This document shows positions 1 to 8,684 of a DNA stretch of 21,752 bases, piece by piece (the stretch's first letter is position 1; every line of letters starts with the position of its first letter). Where the stretch lies: contig MU657352.1 in the NCBI GenBank assembly GCA_026770575.1, positions 24,108 through 45,859 on the forward strand, given 5' to 3'. A program made the position numbers and the translations under genes. Under the pieces are notes generated by a model that saw nothing but the letters and a program-made list of their open reading frames with translations, had not been told where the DNA came from and ran no database searches. Origin of the DNA: Pelagophyceae sp. CCMP2097. Lineage: Eukaryota > Sar > Pelagophyceae.

Positions 1-462
1 TCAGTTTACGGCAAGGGCCCTTCGGGTCCTTTGATTGAAGGATTACCAGGGGCAATTTTGTATGTCCGTCTGTCCTTCTGTCCGTCTGTCTGTCCTTCTG
101 TCTGTCCACAGGTAAATCCGCGAGGTTCCACCTTTGGGAAGAAAAGGGCAGCAACTCAGCCGATTCAGTGATTGGTGGTTGATGCGATTGCTAAAATTGG
201 GAGTGGAGGTCGAGCAGGAGCCTCATTGGAATCATCATAGAAGAAGTTTTTGGTCACAGGTTCGAATCTGGTCGGCCGCAAAAAAAGCAAAAAAAGAAAT
301 AGCTCAATTAAAAATAAAAATAAAAAATAAAGATAAAGAGGATTTGAAGGTTCAACGATTAGTTAAATAATTTTAATTATTTACGTGGGCATTGCAATGG
401 GATTTGGATGTGTCCTTCGGGTCTTCCGTGTGCCTCCGGCGCGCTCTTGTAATACAATTATT
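1..462 (+). repeat. SINE-like dispersed repeat, copy cut by the window edge
   Basis: The unit reads: a GGCAAGGGCCC palindromic stretch, a TCTG/TCCG microsatellite, a conserved block with GATTGGTGGTT, a pol III B-box-like GGTTCGAATCT at 259-269, then an AT-rich tail ending in GCGCTCTTGTAAT. The same order recurs at 10284-10657, which defines the unit. A segment rich in A (281-345) sits between the B-box and the tail only in this copy and looks like an internal insertion. GGCCGAT before the conserved block in the 10 kb copy can pair with GTCGGCC after the B-box, as a tRNA acceptor would. A tRNA-derived SINE is therefore my inference. There is no convincing protein coding. Confidence 0.6.
62..112. 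repeat. TCTG/TCCG microsatellite
   Basis: Imperfect short tandem array of TCTG and TCCG tetramers inside the SINE-like repeat. Equivalent arrays occur at about 10345-10397 and, inverted, at 10744-10790, so the array belongs to the repeat unit. Confidence 0.85.
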
Positions 463-609
463 GTAGAAGAAGAAGGTGGTCACAGGTTCAAACCTGGTCG
501 GCCTTAAAATTCAGCGATAAGTTTAAATAATTTTAATTATTTACGTGGGCATTGCAATGGGATTTGGCTGTATCCTTCGGGTCCTCCGTGTGCGTTGCGC
601 TCTTGTAAT
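463..609 (+). repeat. Second, 5'-truncated copy of the SINE-like repeat
   Basis: Starts within the GAAGAAGAAGGTGGTCACAGG block, carries the B-box GGTTCAAACCT at 485-495, and repeats the tail already present at about 360-462, again ending in CTCTTGTAAT. The last AAT (607-609) doubles as the left target duplication of the next element. Confidence 0.65.
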
Positions 610-738
610 CACTGTTTCTATTTACTGACTATAGCAAGCAGCGCGGGCATTCGCAAAAGGAAATGAAGAGAAGGGGGAGAATGGAGGCAGCGGCGGCGGG
701 CGAGCGTGCATCAGCAAGCGACAAGCCACCACCGTAAT

Positions 739-1193
739 CACTGTCGAATTTGCACAACAGAAATCGCCGAAGATAACTTTTTTTAACGCGTGCGCTCTTG
801 CCGCCCCCTTCAGTCGCATAAGTTGGCGCCTCGGAGACCAGCGCGCGAAGAAGAAACGTCTCAAACCGCGAAATTTTAGTAGCCTACTTTGGAGGCAAGG
901 AATTTCCGGCCAATTTGGACATAACGTTCGGGCACAGTGTCCCTAACGTATGTCTTAATTGGCCGGGAACTCATTGGCGCCTTCATCGACTTTTGATTTG
1001 GGCCCTAAGGTTTAGACTTGATTAACTACTAAATTAAGAAGCTTTCGCAGAGACTCGACAAAATAAGGCAGTTGAAGAAAAAGCCAAACAAGCGCGCCCA
1101 GGGCGTCTCGCGGGAGTGGCCGGCGCAGCGCCAGCCGCCTTCACGAGCCAAAAATAATTAATAGATTTCCGGTGATAATCTAATTCGACAGTG
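739..1193 (+). mobile_element. 455-bp CACTG-ended MITE nested in the previous element
   Basis: Begins CACTGTCGAATT and ends AATTCGACAGTG, a perfect 12-bp inverted terminal repeat. AAT at 736-738 and at 1194-1196 is a perfect 3-bp target duplication. A second copy of the same length lies inverted at 20983-21437; by eye the two differ at about 17 of 455 positions. The interior keeps an open frame (from about 860) whose differences between copies fall partly at third codon positions, so it may retain a transposon protein remnant. Family membership (CACTA-like) is inferred from termini and duplication length. Confidence 0.88.
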
Positions 1194-1194
1194 A

Positions 1195-1431
1195 ATAGTC
1201 GCTTCGCAGAAGCGGCGGCTCTATGAAGAGTGGGGCGTCGCCTCGCAACGCGAGATTGCGCGCATCCGGCTCAGCGGCCTGAGGTGGCTCGGCCGAGGCG
1301 TCTACTACCCGGCCGGGGCGGTCCACGCCGCGAGCGACGCGCGGCAAGACGCGCGGGAGCACGCGTACGAACGCGCGAGCGGGCCCAACGTCCACGGCGG
1401 CGGCGGCGACGCTTTCGTCGGCCGCGGCTAG
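1195..1431 (+). pseudogene. Coding-like fragment carried inside the CACTG element
   Basis: An open frame of 78 codons with strong G/C at third positions, ending in TAG at 1429-1431. It has no ATG, and its upstream part is cut off by the nested MITE, whose last bases supply an in-frame TGA. Residues include an acidic/basic start (LYEEWGVASQREIARIRL) followed by GLRWLGRGVYYPAGAV and a glycine-rich end. I do not recognise the family. The composition is unlike the AT-rich element ends, which suggests a captured host gene fragment, as in Pack-type elements; the alternative is chance openness in GC-rich DNA. Confidence 0.35.
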
Positions 1432-2470
1432 GCGGCTGGAGCTGCTTGCTGGTGACCTGGCGCCCGTCCGTCGCCTCCGCCTCTGAACTTTCCCTTCCCC
1501 CATTTCCTTTTGCGATTGCCCCGCGCTGTTTGAGGGTTTGATTTAATAGTCAGTAAATTTAAACAGTGAATAGTACAGTCTTATGCCGGTGAATAGACTC
1601 TTTTTAGTAAACATACACTGGCGAAAACGCCGAATAAGTTCGGAAAAAAGACGTGAACACACACGAACTACTGGCGCGGTGCGCGCGCGCGGATCACATG
1701 GGTTCACCTTCAGCGTCTGGCCACGCCGTCTTATAGGCTCGATGCCCGCGCATGATGATTTGGGGGGCACAAGCATCGCTGCGCATGCGTTTTTTGATGG
1801 GTACATTTTGCACCTTGCTGGCATCGAGTCCATCCTGCGTGCATGCATGCCCACGCCCCCAATTTTGCATGAGCGTACGCGCAAGGTGATGCCCGCGGCA
1901 TCCATGCTCCTAACTTTCTTCGAAATCGAAAGAATGCACTCAGTGGTACCCATATTGCGTCTTTAAGCGTGCTTTTATCTGAGGGACGCCATCGGACGCG
2001 CACGTCGAAAATCCCGTTTTTTAGAGTGCAGTGGGCCGCTTGGGGCCATTAACGAGCACCCTGCCAAGTGCGAGTTGACGGGATCGTGAATTGACGACAT
2101 GCGACCCCATCTGGCAGGCTCACGCTCCCGTCATCAAATTGGTGTTGACCCAGTGGTCGCTAGCAGCGTGCTGACGCCCCCAATTTTGCCTCAAGTTGTG
2201 GTTCATGTACCTTTCTAGCTCCAGCTTAATGGACTACGCCGACGACGCCATACCCATCGAGCCAGGGCCCCCTCTTGGGCTAGCTCAAAACATGTATGCC
2301 CACTGCATCGACAAAAGAGCTCGAATCTCCGAAATAACTTGGATACGGGCTCGTAGGAGTGTCTTAGAGGGCCCTAACGCCCTTTTAAGGCCTCCTGCGA
2401 CCTCGCTATAGGCGCCATTTTCTATCGCCGAAACCTTATTGCAAGGTCAATCAAAGTGTCCGGACCCTCT

Positions 2471-3304
2471 GCGTTCTGTTTTTTTGCCAAGTGGGGGGGA
2501 ACAGTAGGGACAACTAGGAGGGGGGACCCATCCACTTTTACGAGCCCAGGAGGGCCTCTGAGGAGGGGGTACCCACCCACTTGACGAGCCGAGCCATCGA
2601 GGCACGCACTTTTTTAGCCTCGGTAAACTAGCGGGTGATACAGCTGTGGGCTCTCTCGAGGCGGTGTGTTCGCGTCGTCGGGGCCCGGAGACCTTCGCGG
2701 CGCGTACGCTTGAGTGGCGAAGGGGCATCGGCGGCGGGTGTCCCAGCGTAGCCGTCGGCCGCGTCGTCGGCGGTCGCCGCGTCATCGGCCGCCGCGGCGC
2801 CGTCGGCAGCGTCGTCGTCGTCTCCGTCTGCACCTGCGTCGTCGAGTTCGACCGCAGCGTTCAACGCGTACGTGACGGCGTCGGCTTCAAGCTGCGAGAC
2901 AGCCGACGCCGCGGCCGCAGCAGCCAATGCGGCGGCGGCGGCTTCTGCCACGTGTCCGCGCCGAATCTCGTCGGGCACCGTAGTGGATGCTTGAGCGCTC
3001 CGCGAGCTGCGTTGCCGGACCGTCGGTTCAAAACGAGCGGTTGTCTGTCGCCGAAGAACTCCGTACGATATTTTTTCTGGAGCATTTACCTTTGTAGGGG
3101 GCGAGGAGTGCGTTTATGGACGCTGCGAAGAGCAGGGAGCCCCTGTTGGACACAGCTGGGCCTATTCCAGCGAAGGGACCTCTTAGGGGGGGGTACCCAC
3201 CCACTTTCAAAAGCCATAGAGGACCAGGAAGGAGGGTCCACCCACCCACTTGCGAGCATTTTGACCCTACTGTGCCCCCCCCACTTGGCAAAAAAACAGA
3301 ACGC
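2471..3304. repeat. Foldback repeat inside the TA-flanked element
   Basis: GCGTTCTGTTTTTTTGCCAA with the following G-run and ACAGTAGGG starts at 2471 and recurs in inverse ending at 3304, a terminal inverted repeat of about 40 bp. Inside each arm lie copies of a GGTACCCACCCACTT-type motif (about 2525, 2569, 3192 and 3237), all on the same strand. I found no clear target duplication. It may be a separate non-autonomous transposon nested in the larger element. Confidence 0.55.
2628..3085 (-). pseudogene. Alanine-rich hypothetical reading frame, frame-broken
   Basis: Translation starts at an ATG at 3085 with a short basic segment (MLQKKYRTEFFGD...). The better coding signal then moves to another frame near 2978, giving an alanine-rich helix-like stretch and an acidic patch (about residues 45-70 of the second frame), ending at 2628. 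The second frame has no ATG of its own, only GTG. It could be a decayed small gene carried by the foldback element, or compositional noise in GC-rich sequence. Family not recognised. Confidence 0.3.
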
Positions 3305-3328
3305 TGGGATGCGACGTCGCGCGCGCTT

Positions 3329-4248
3329 TTAGAACGATTCAATGTGGTCAGCAGCTGCACGCTGCAGACTCCCAAGTGGTATACGATGCGCGTCTGCTGG
3401 TGGTACCAAGGTCTTGACTCGGCGTCTGATGGTAGATACGCCGCCGTCGCAGGCCTTGAGCCGGGCGATAAGCGCGATCAGCGTGTCCGTCGGCTTGCCG
3501 CCCTTGGCGCGCTTGACGGCCACGCCGCGCGCCTCCAGCTCGCGAGCGACGACCTCCTTCTCCCTCTTGGCGCCGAATGCCACTGCCGACGCGCCGTCGA
3601 GGTTGAGCGTGCGGTAGCAGCTCTGCGGCACGTGCGGTCGAGCGCCGGTCGCGAGAATGCAGAGGCCCTCCGTGTCGGTCACGACACAGCGGCCTCCTGC
3701 GTCCATCACGACCGCGAGCGCGTCGGCGTGGCGTTCTCGGCCCGCAGCGTGGCGTTCTCGGCCCGCTGCGCCGGCAGCAAGGCAATCTCGGCCCTCAGCG
3801 CCGGCAGCGTGGCGACCGTGGCCTCCAGCGACTCGATCTTCGCCTCCGCGGCCGCGACGGCGCGTCGGTCGTAGAGCTTCTGGTTGGGAGGCAGCGTCGA
3901 CTCGAGGATGTAGCTCTGCTTTGGCGCGACCACGTATAGACGCGGCTTGCCCGGTAAGATTTTGAACCGCTTCCAGCCGAGGCTTTCCGAGGCTCGGCGG
4001 TTGAGGTAGTTCGACACGCCCTTGGCGGAGAGGTCGAGCGCGACGCCGGCGGCCTCGTCGTTGGCGTGCAGCGATGCGAGGTCCATCACCGACAGCCTGA
4101 TGTCGGCCGCAGACAATCCCGCCGGCCCCGTGTTGGCACGCTCGGAGTCGCACCACGTGGCCATCGCATCGGCCGCCGCGGTGCCATGCCGCCCGGTCGC
4201 CGCGACGAACGTGAAGACCATCAGGAGCACCCGGCGGGCCAGCAGCAT
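3329..4248 (-). pseudogene. Signal-peptide protein with coiled-coil and SAP-like C-terminus, frameshifted
   Basis: Starts at ATG 4248 with a hydrophobic leader (MLLARRVLLMVFTFVAA, then an alanine-rich cleavage-like region), implying secretion or ER entry. A conserved-looking middle (GWKRFKILPGKPRLYVV, about residues 90-110) is followed by a charged heptad-like stretch with repeated LRAE/RAENAT units (about residues 140-175). That frame stops at 3706. The reading resumes in another frame to 3329 with VVTDTEGLCILATGA and a basic amphipathic end (EVVARELEARGVAV...LIALIARLKA) that resembles a SAP-type helix pair. A single indel near 3710-3740 would explain the split. The gene lies wholly inside the inverted-repeat element at 1584-4418 and is divergent from the glycosyltransferase-like gene, with 222 bases between the two ATGs. 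Function unknown. Confidence 0.5.
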
Positions 4249-4426
4249 CGCCGCCGGAGCGTTTTAAAACAAAAGCCCACCCGCCAGACAAGCCTTTCAA
4301 GAGCCAATCAAAAGCTATAACTTATGGACTCTGCGCCGCTTAAAGTGTGTTCAGATTAGAGGTTGATGATCAAGCAAAATTCAGAGTGTGTTTACTAAAA
4401 AGAGTCTATTCACCGGCATACTTCTA

Positions 4427-4462
4427 GGCGCCCTTCAGCCCGCTTACCCCCTTCGGGGGCCC
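4427..4462 (+). repeat. GC-rich hairpin motif just upstream of an ATG, copy 1
   Basis: GGCGCCCTTCAGCCCGC...CCCCTTCGGGGGCCC, with an internal CCCC-TTC-GGGG hairpin. A near-identical motif lies at 7356-7392. This copy ends 8 bases before ATG 4471; the other directly abuts an ATG. It could be a 5' UTR or promoter element, or a small dispersed repeat. Confidence 0.45.
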
Positions 4463-4470
4463 CCTGTCGG

Positions 4471-6519
4471 ATGATTTGGGGCCTGCTCTGCGCGGCGGTC
4501 CTGGCGTCTTCGGCCGCCAAACCCGCAATCTTCGCGCGCCAAGCCGACGGGCTCAAGCTCTACGACTTTGAATGCGCAGAGTCGCAGAAGCACGCCTGCG
4601 CCTGCCAATTACAATGCACCGACGCAAAGGTCTGCAGGTGAGGACGGGACGAATACGGAACGCAGTCGGCAGACGCTCGCGCAATAGGGGCGCCGTTGAC
4701 GTCTGCGACAAGATACCAGAGTGCGCCTACGTGCGTAGTCGCTCGAGGGGGGCTTTGCGGGCGCGGCGCCGTCGACGGCGCGTGGCATATGATGACGTGT
4801 GGAATTTTAGGTCGTCATGAACAACGGCGGTGACTGGGCGACGCTGAAGCGCACCGCTACTGCCGCGGAGCGGCAGGAGCTCGACGGCTACGCGGAGAAG
4901 GCGTGGACGAAGGATGACTTGCTTCAGAATCTGCCGAGGCTGCGAGACGCTGGAGAAGCGCGCGTCCGGTGAGCGCACCCCCTCTTCTTGCGTGCGACGA
5001 TGATGTTGGAGGCAGGAACTGGACGGTGAACTCCGGGTCGAAATCTCTCGTTTCGCGTGTATCCGCCGCCGTCTCCGCTTCCGCGGCTGGGCCACTCTGT
5101 GGCGGCGATGCTTTGGGTGCCGGTGAAATACTACAAACGCACCTCGCCACCGCGGGCCGTGACCGGCCCGTCCTGGGCGTCGTAGCGCTGTCGTACAAGA
5201 CGCCGGCCACTTTACGAAGAGCGGTCAAGTCGTGCGTCACTTCTTTGCCCTTGTCGAGGCTCTTTGAAGGGGTCCCAATAGTCATTTTCGAGTCGTGTGT
5301 ATGCAGCCCCGGCCGAGGCGACGGAGGGTGTAGGTGGGCCGATTCGGGTCTGTTGGCGCTCGCGGATGAACGCCTTTTGGTCCTCAACGACCCGTTGCCC
5401 GCAGAAGTCGCAATCGGGCACGAGTACGGATTCGACGTCAACACGCCCGAATCGCTCGGCATCGCGTAAGGAAACCCGGGGAAGGATGGGCCGGGAGGGG
5501 GGAACACACGGGATTCCGTGGCACGTGCATCCAAACGGCATTCAAACGGTCGTCGACACGCAGCTACAAGCGCCACCGCCGCCCGCCATTCCTCCCGGGC
5601 GACGTCGCCTTTGAGCTCAAGGCCATCAAGCCAAATGTTGTGACGATCGGGACAGCCTTTGCTTTGGCCATGGCGCTGTCCAAGGCGCAGTTCGTCATCT
5701 TCTTGGAAAAAGACTTTTCAGTCGACGCTGCCATAAGCTTCCAGTCTCTCCAAGACGAGCTGGTCACATCGCTGCTCGCGCTGCAGCGCGGTGCTTCGAT
5801 GGTCCGCCTGCGGAGCATTTCCGATCAAGGGTGCGGCACGTTCCGGCGCTGCGAAAACGACGCCAACATGCCCGACTGGAGGGCAGAGACCACGCCTGAA
5901 GACCCGCGTCCACCGGAGCACTGCAAAAAATGTCGTCGGTCTCACATACGCGCGTTTTGATTTACAGACGCTTTGGCCGTTTCGACGCCAAGCTTAGGTT
6001 CCGCCGGCGCCGCAACTGGTGGTCTTTCTACTGCCCGGCATTTCGTCGAAACGGCGCCGTCGACGACTGTGCCGCGCTCGGCGGCGATGAAGCGGCGCTG
6101 CGATGCTTTACCAGCTGGGACAGCAACTGGTCTCTGAATGCTGTCATCCTCGACCGACACGCCGCCCTCCACAAAAAGTGGCAGGCCACCACGCCGCGCA
6201 GGCCCGCGCACGGTGGCGCCGCCACGGGGCGCTTCGCCAACGGTGCGCGGCTGCGGACGTGGCATCTCTTTTGTTTCTGCCCGCCAACCAGGCATCTCTC
6301 TTGTGCGTTTGGCGTCGCTCCAACTCGAAACGCTCCGTCGCGGTAGGCGCCACGCTTGCCGAGTACGGCGCGGAGAAGTGGGACACGCAGGACGGCTTCG
6401 AGGTCGGCTTGCTGAAGGACGACTGGGGGCGCCTTCGAATGCCAATCTGCCTCTCGAGGCGGGGGGTCTTCACGTCGGAACCCCGCGTCCTTTATAGTGC
6501 AGTTTGCGCGCGTCTGTAA
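4471..6519 (+). CDS. Spliced, secreted GT-A-type glycosyltransferase-like gene (possibly a pseudogene)
   Basis: Exons chosen on GT-AG sites with matching phase: 4471-4637, 4688-4730, 4811-4968, about 5012-5231, 5334-5465, 5564-6242, 6347-6519; the introns run about 45-105 nt, several with GTGCGY donors. The product, about 520 aa, begins with a signal peptide (MIWGLLCAAVLASSAA), then a cysteine-rich segment, then a nucleotide-sugar-transferase-like core. That core has VLGVVALSYKTPATLRRAV (typical GT2 start), DERLLVLNDP, AFALAMALSKAQFVIFLEKDF (the EKD sits where a DxD metal site is expected), CFTSWDSNWSLNAV and EYGAEKWDTQDGFEVGL near the C-terminus. This suggests a Golgi or ER luminal sugar transfer; acceptor unknown. 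The frame must shift near 5050, near 5165 and at the A-run near 5927, so it is a young pseudogene or the sequence has indel errors. Confidence 0.65.
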
Positions 6520-7132
6520 TTACCATTTGCGATTCACAACACAGCTGCGCAATTTTTGTGAGACGAATCGCCGCTGCGCAGGCACGTCGAACTCGACGGC
6601 TAAGAGCGCGAAACGACGCTCGGATGCAGCACCTCGACGGCGACCACATCTTCAAAAACACCGCATTCAAGGGCCATGCCGTCACTCTGGACGCTCCTCT
6701 CTGCGGCTTTTCGAGGACGGGACGCCCCTTCAAAGGGTGCGCGGTCTCGGGCGAGCCATCCCATCCTCGAAAAACGTCTACGATGGCACTCGAGTGTCGG
6801 ATTCCGTTCAGTACGCGGCCGACCGCGATGGCAGTGCGCTGCTGTGTGTCGTATCCCCGGCAATGTCTCTAGGAAGTCTGTCCGGTCCGTCGGCGGTGCT
6901 GCCGTCATTGTCGTCTGGGGCTTAGATTCGAAGGCGACTCGCCAAGCCACCCTGACGGCGGCCCAGCAGGGTGGCACGGCAGCTAGCGAGCCGAGCAGGG
7001 AGGCACGCTCTTCGAGGCGTCCTAGGGATCTCTTACTTCGGGGGCCCCTATGGGATTGCTCGAGGTCGAAGCTGCGGACGCTGGCGAGCCTGGCGGTGCA
7101 CTTGGGGCTTGCCGTGGACGTGTCGCGGCGCA
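6520..7132. other. Region with only weak coding-like signal
   Basis: Downstream of the glycosyltransferase-like gene. Plus-strand frames give coherent-looking pieces that do not join: GDHIFKNTAFKGHAVTLD from about 6640, YDGTRVSDSVQYAADRDG from about 6780, and VGGAAVIVVWGLDSKATRQA from about 6890. No start, splice set or family could be fixed. It may be a decayed host gene. Confidence 0.3.
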
Positions 7133-7282
7133 TCAGGCACTCCCCGTCGCCTCGCACAGCCCCGCGACGAAGCGCGCGACGTCCATCGCGATGCGTGGTG
7201 CGTTCTCCTTTCGCAAAATGTCGGCGACAACCTTGGGAGCACAGCCTCTCGTTGCCAAACGCGCGCCCCACAGTCCCGATTT
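7133..7282 (-). pseudogene. ARM/HEAT-repeat-like fragment
   Basis: A 49-codon open frame between in-frame stops at 7283-7285 and 7133-7135, read on the minus strand. It has an amphipathic helical pattern (CAPKVVADILRK, then RIAMDVARFVAGLCEATG) that resembles one armadillo or HEAT helix pair. It has no ATG start at its beginning. The neighbouring frames on both strands are also open because of GC content, so this rests on residue pattern only. It could be one exon or a relic of a larger repeat protein. Confidence 0.3.
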
Positions 7283-7355
7283 TCACGACCGCTGTTGGAG
7301 CCCCGAGGCGGAGCCGGTTGGACCAAAGGCCCAGCCGCGCGAGGACCCTTCTGTT

Positions 7356-7392
7356 GGCGCCCTTCAAGCCCGCGTATCCCCTTCGGGGGCCC
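7356..7392 (+). repeat. GC-rich hairpin motif just upstream of an ATG, copy 2
   Basis: Matches the motif at 4427-4462 over nearly its full length, including the CCCCTTCGGGGGCCC hairpin. ATG follows at once (7393). That ATG opens a 77-codon frame to 7626 of no recognisable family. Confidence 0.45.
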
Positions 7393-7400
7393 ATGTGCTC

Positions 7401-7913
7401 TCAATGTCGGGTCCCCCAGAGGCACCGTCGAATGAAGGTCACTCCGACTTTTGGCCGTCTATATCTCAGGGCCAGAATCATAGCATCATTGTCGATGGTA
7501 GGCCACAACTCATCCGCTGAACGGATCAAGTTGTGGTGTGTGTTTACGAAGAGGTTGCTCTTGGTCTCCCCCGGAAAAGGGCACTTTTTAATATCGCGTG
7601 GTGCGCCGAGGATGCGCGTCCCATAGACCTGTTGAGCGGCGCCATGGACGACCTGAAGGGGCTGGGAGGGCCCAGCGCGCAAACGACCGGCGCGGAGACC
7701 GCGCGGCTCGAAAAAGGAGCCTGAGGAGGTCGGGACCGCTGCGCTCCCGGCGCCGTTTGCGACAACGACCGCGCCGTTAAGGTCGCCATCGGGGCCGGCC
7801 GCGACGCCCGCCTTGGCGTCGCCTCGTCCGTCATCAGCGCTTAAATTACTGGGGGCTGCCTGGGTCGTTTGCGGTGAAGCTAGCTTGTCCTTCCGAAAGA
7901 GGTCAAGCCCCAA
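7401..7913 (-). other. Open frame without ATG start, hypothetical
   Basis: 170 codons open on the minus strand; the apparent start is TTG, and the only methionine lies far downstream. The N-terminal half is low-complexity Ala/Gly/Pro. The C-terminal half is less biased (KKCPFPGETKSNLFVNTHHN, then SADELWPTIDNDAMILALRY) and reads like a real globular segment. The 5' end overlaps the inverted-repeat element starting at 7904. It may be an exon or a fragment truncated by that element; function unknown. Confidence 0.3.
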
Positions 7914-8248
7914 CGACAGGGGTGGACGGGAATCCCGGCAAATATCGACAACCAGGATCGACGATAATTATGGCAAATATCGACGAAGCATCGGTGGTAT
8001 TTCGTCGGTATGCGGGTATTTTACCTCAAACGGACATACAACGGAACTTTACGGCATAAAATTTGTTAAAATTTAACAACATTGCAGGCTTTATCGGGTT
8101 TCAAGACGCACTTTATAAGAAGTTTTAGCTTCAAAGTGCCACTTACCTCCAACCCCGGCAAATATCGACTAAGTATCGACGATACTTTTCGGTTCCGAAA
8201 TGTTGGCAATTATCGATCGGTAGGATGGTAGCCTGTCGTTGGGGCTTG
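7904..8248. mobile_element. 345-bp inverted-repeat element (MITE)
   Basis: CAAGCCCCAACGACAGG at 7904-7920 is matched in perfect inverse at 8232-8248. The 8 bp outside are AAAGAGGT (left) and GAAGAGGC (right), identical at six of eight positions, so an aged 8-bp target duplication is possible and would fit hAT-like insertion. The interior is AT-rich with no gene and repeats GGCAAATATCGAC three times on the same strand (about 7938, 7974, 8157). Confidence 0.7.
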
Positions 8249-8684
8249 GAAGAGGCAATCGGAGAGGAATTTCTGTGTGGATGTCAATAAGGGGGCTTTT
8301 TGGATTTAATAAATTCTTAAAACGACGCGCGATGGGAAGTGATGGGAGTTCGATTAAACGCAAGAAGAGGGGCGTATCTGACCCATAACTGCCCGAGTCC
8401 AGGCACTTTTTTTATCACTCGCCAAAATAGCACCGGTGTCGACCAGGTCAAGAGGGGAGCAGGATTTAATTAGACCAATGATAGAGCAAAACTCAGTTTA
8501 AGAACCGGTTAAGCGGAAAATATCAGCGGCCCGGCGACGCTGTTTCTTGCGGTTTAAACGCTGCCAGGGGGGCGCGTCTGGCCCCCCTCCTTCCACCCCC
8601 AAATCAAGGCGCCCGTGGAAGACCTCTGTGAGAAATTTAGCATAGGCAGAGTCTGGACCGACCATCGGTTCTTTTAAAAACACC
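8249..8684. other. AT-rich spacer without a gene
   Basis: No supportable coding. It contains TCAGTTTAAGAACCGG near 8491 and, in inverse, CGGTTCTTTTAAAAACACCGG near 8665, variants of the inverted repeat at 8685-8822, so remnants of the same small repeat family are present. Confidence 0.4.

Larger units (their letters stand above)
610..1568. mobile_element. CACTG-ended DNA element (CACTA/EnSpm-like), non-autonomous
   Basis: The left end CACTGTTTCTATTTACTGAC is matched in inverse at 1546-1568, and similarity between the two ends continues inward for roughly 90 bases, so the inverted repeats are long. AAT at 607-609 and AAT at 1569-1571 form a perfect 3-bp target duplication. CACTx termini with 3-bp duplications are the hallmark of the CACTA (EnSpm/CMC) superfamily. 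The element is interrupted by a second CACTG element (739-1193); without that it would be about 500 bp. It has no transposase. The GC-rich interior holds a coding-like fragment (1195-1431). Confidence 0.8.
1584..4418. mobile_element. TA-flanked element with perfect 30-bp terminal inverted repeats
   Basis: The left end TGCCGGTGAATAGACTCTTT continues through 1613 and is matched exactly in inverse at 4389-4418. TA lies immediately outside both ends (1582-1583 and 4419-4420), consistent with a TA target duplication, although TA is self-complementary and could instead be part of the repeat. TA duplication would fit Tc1/mariner-like elements, but no DDE transposase is visible. The 2.8-kb interior contains a foldback repeat (2471-3304) and a minus-strand gene (3329-4248). 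Positions 1620-2470 show no convincing gene; they contain a weak hairpin (TGACGGGA...TCCCGTCA, about 2077-2137). Confidence 0.7.

Noticed and set aside
1543..2003. Opposing 90-136 codon open frames inside the left part of the TA-flanked element
   Set aside because: Both strands are open together, there is no protein-like pattern, and one frame runs through the terminal inverted repeat.
6600..7394. 264-codon minus-strand frame
   Set aside because: The composition is that of a GC-driven shadow (Arg-rich throughout), and only a short ARM-like stretch in another frame looks protein-like.
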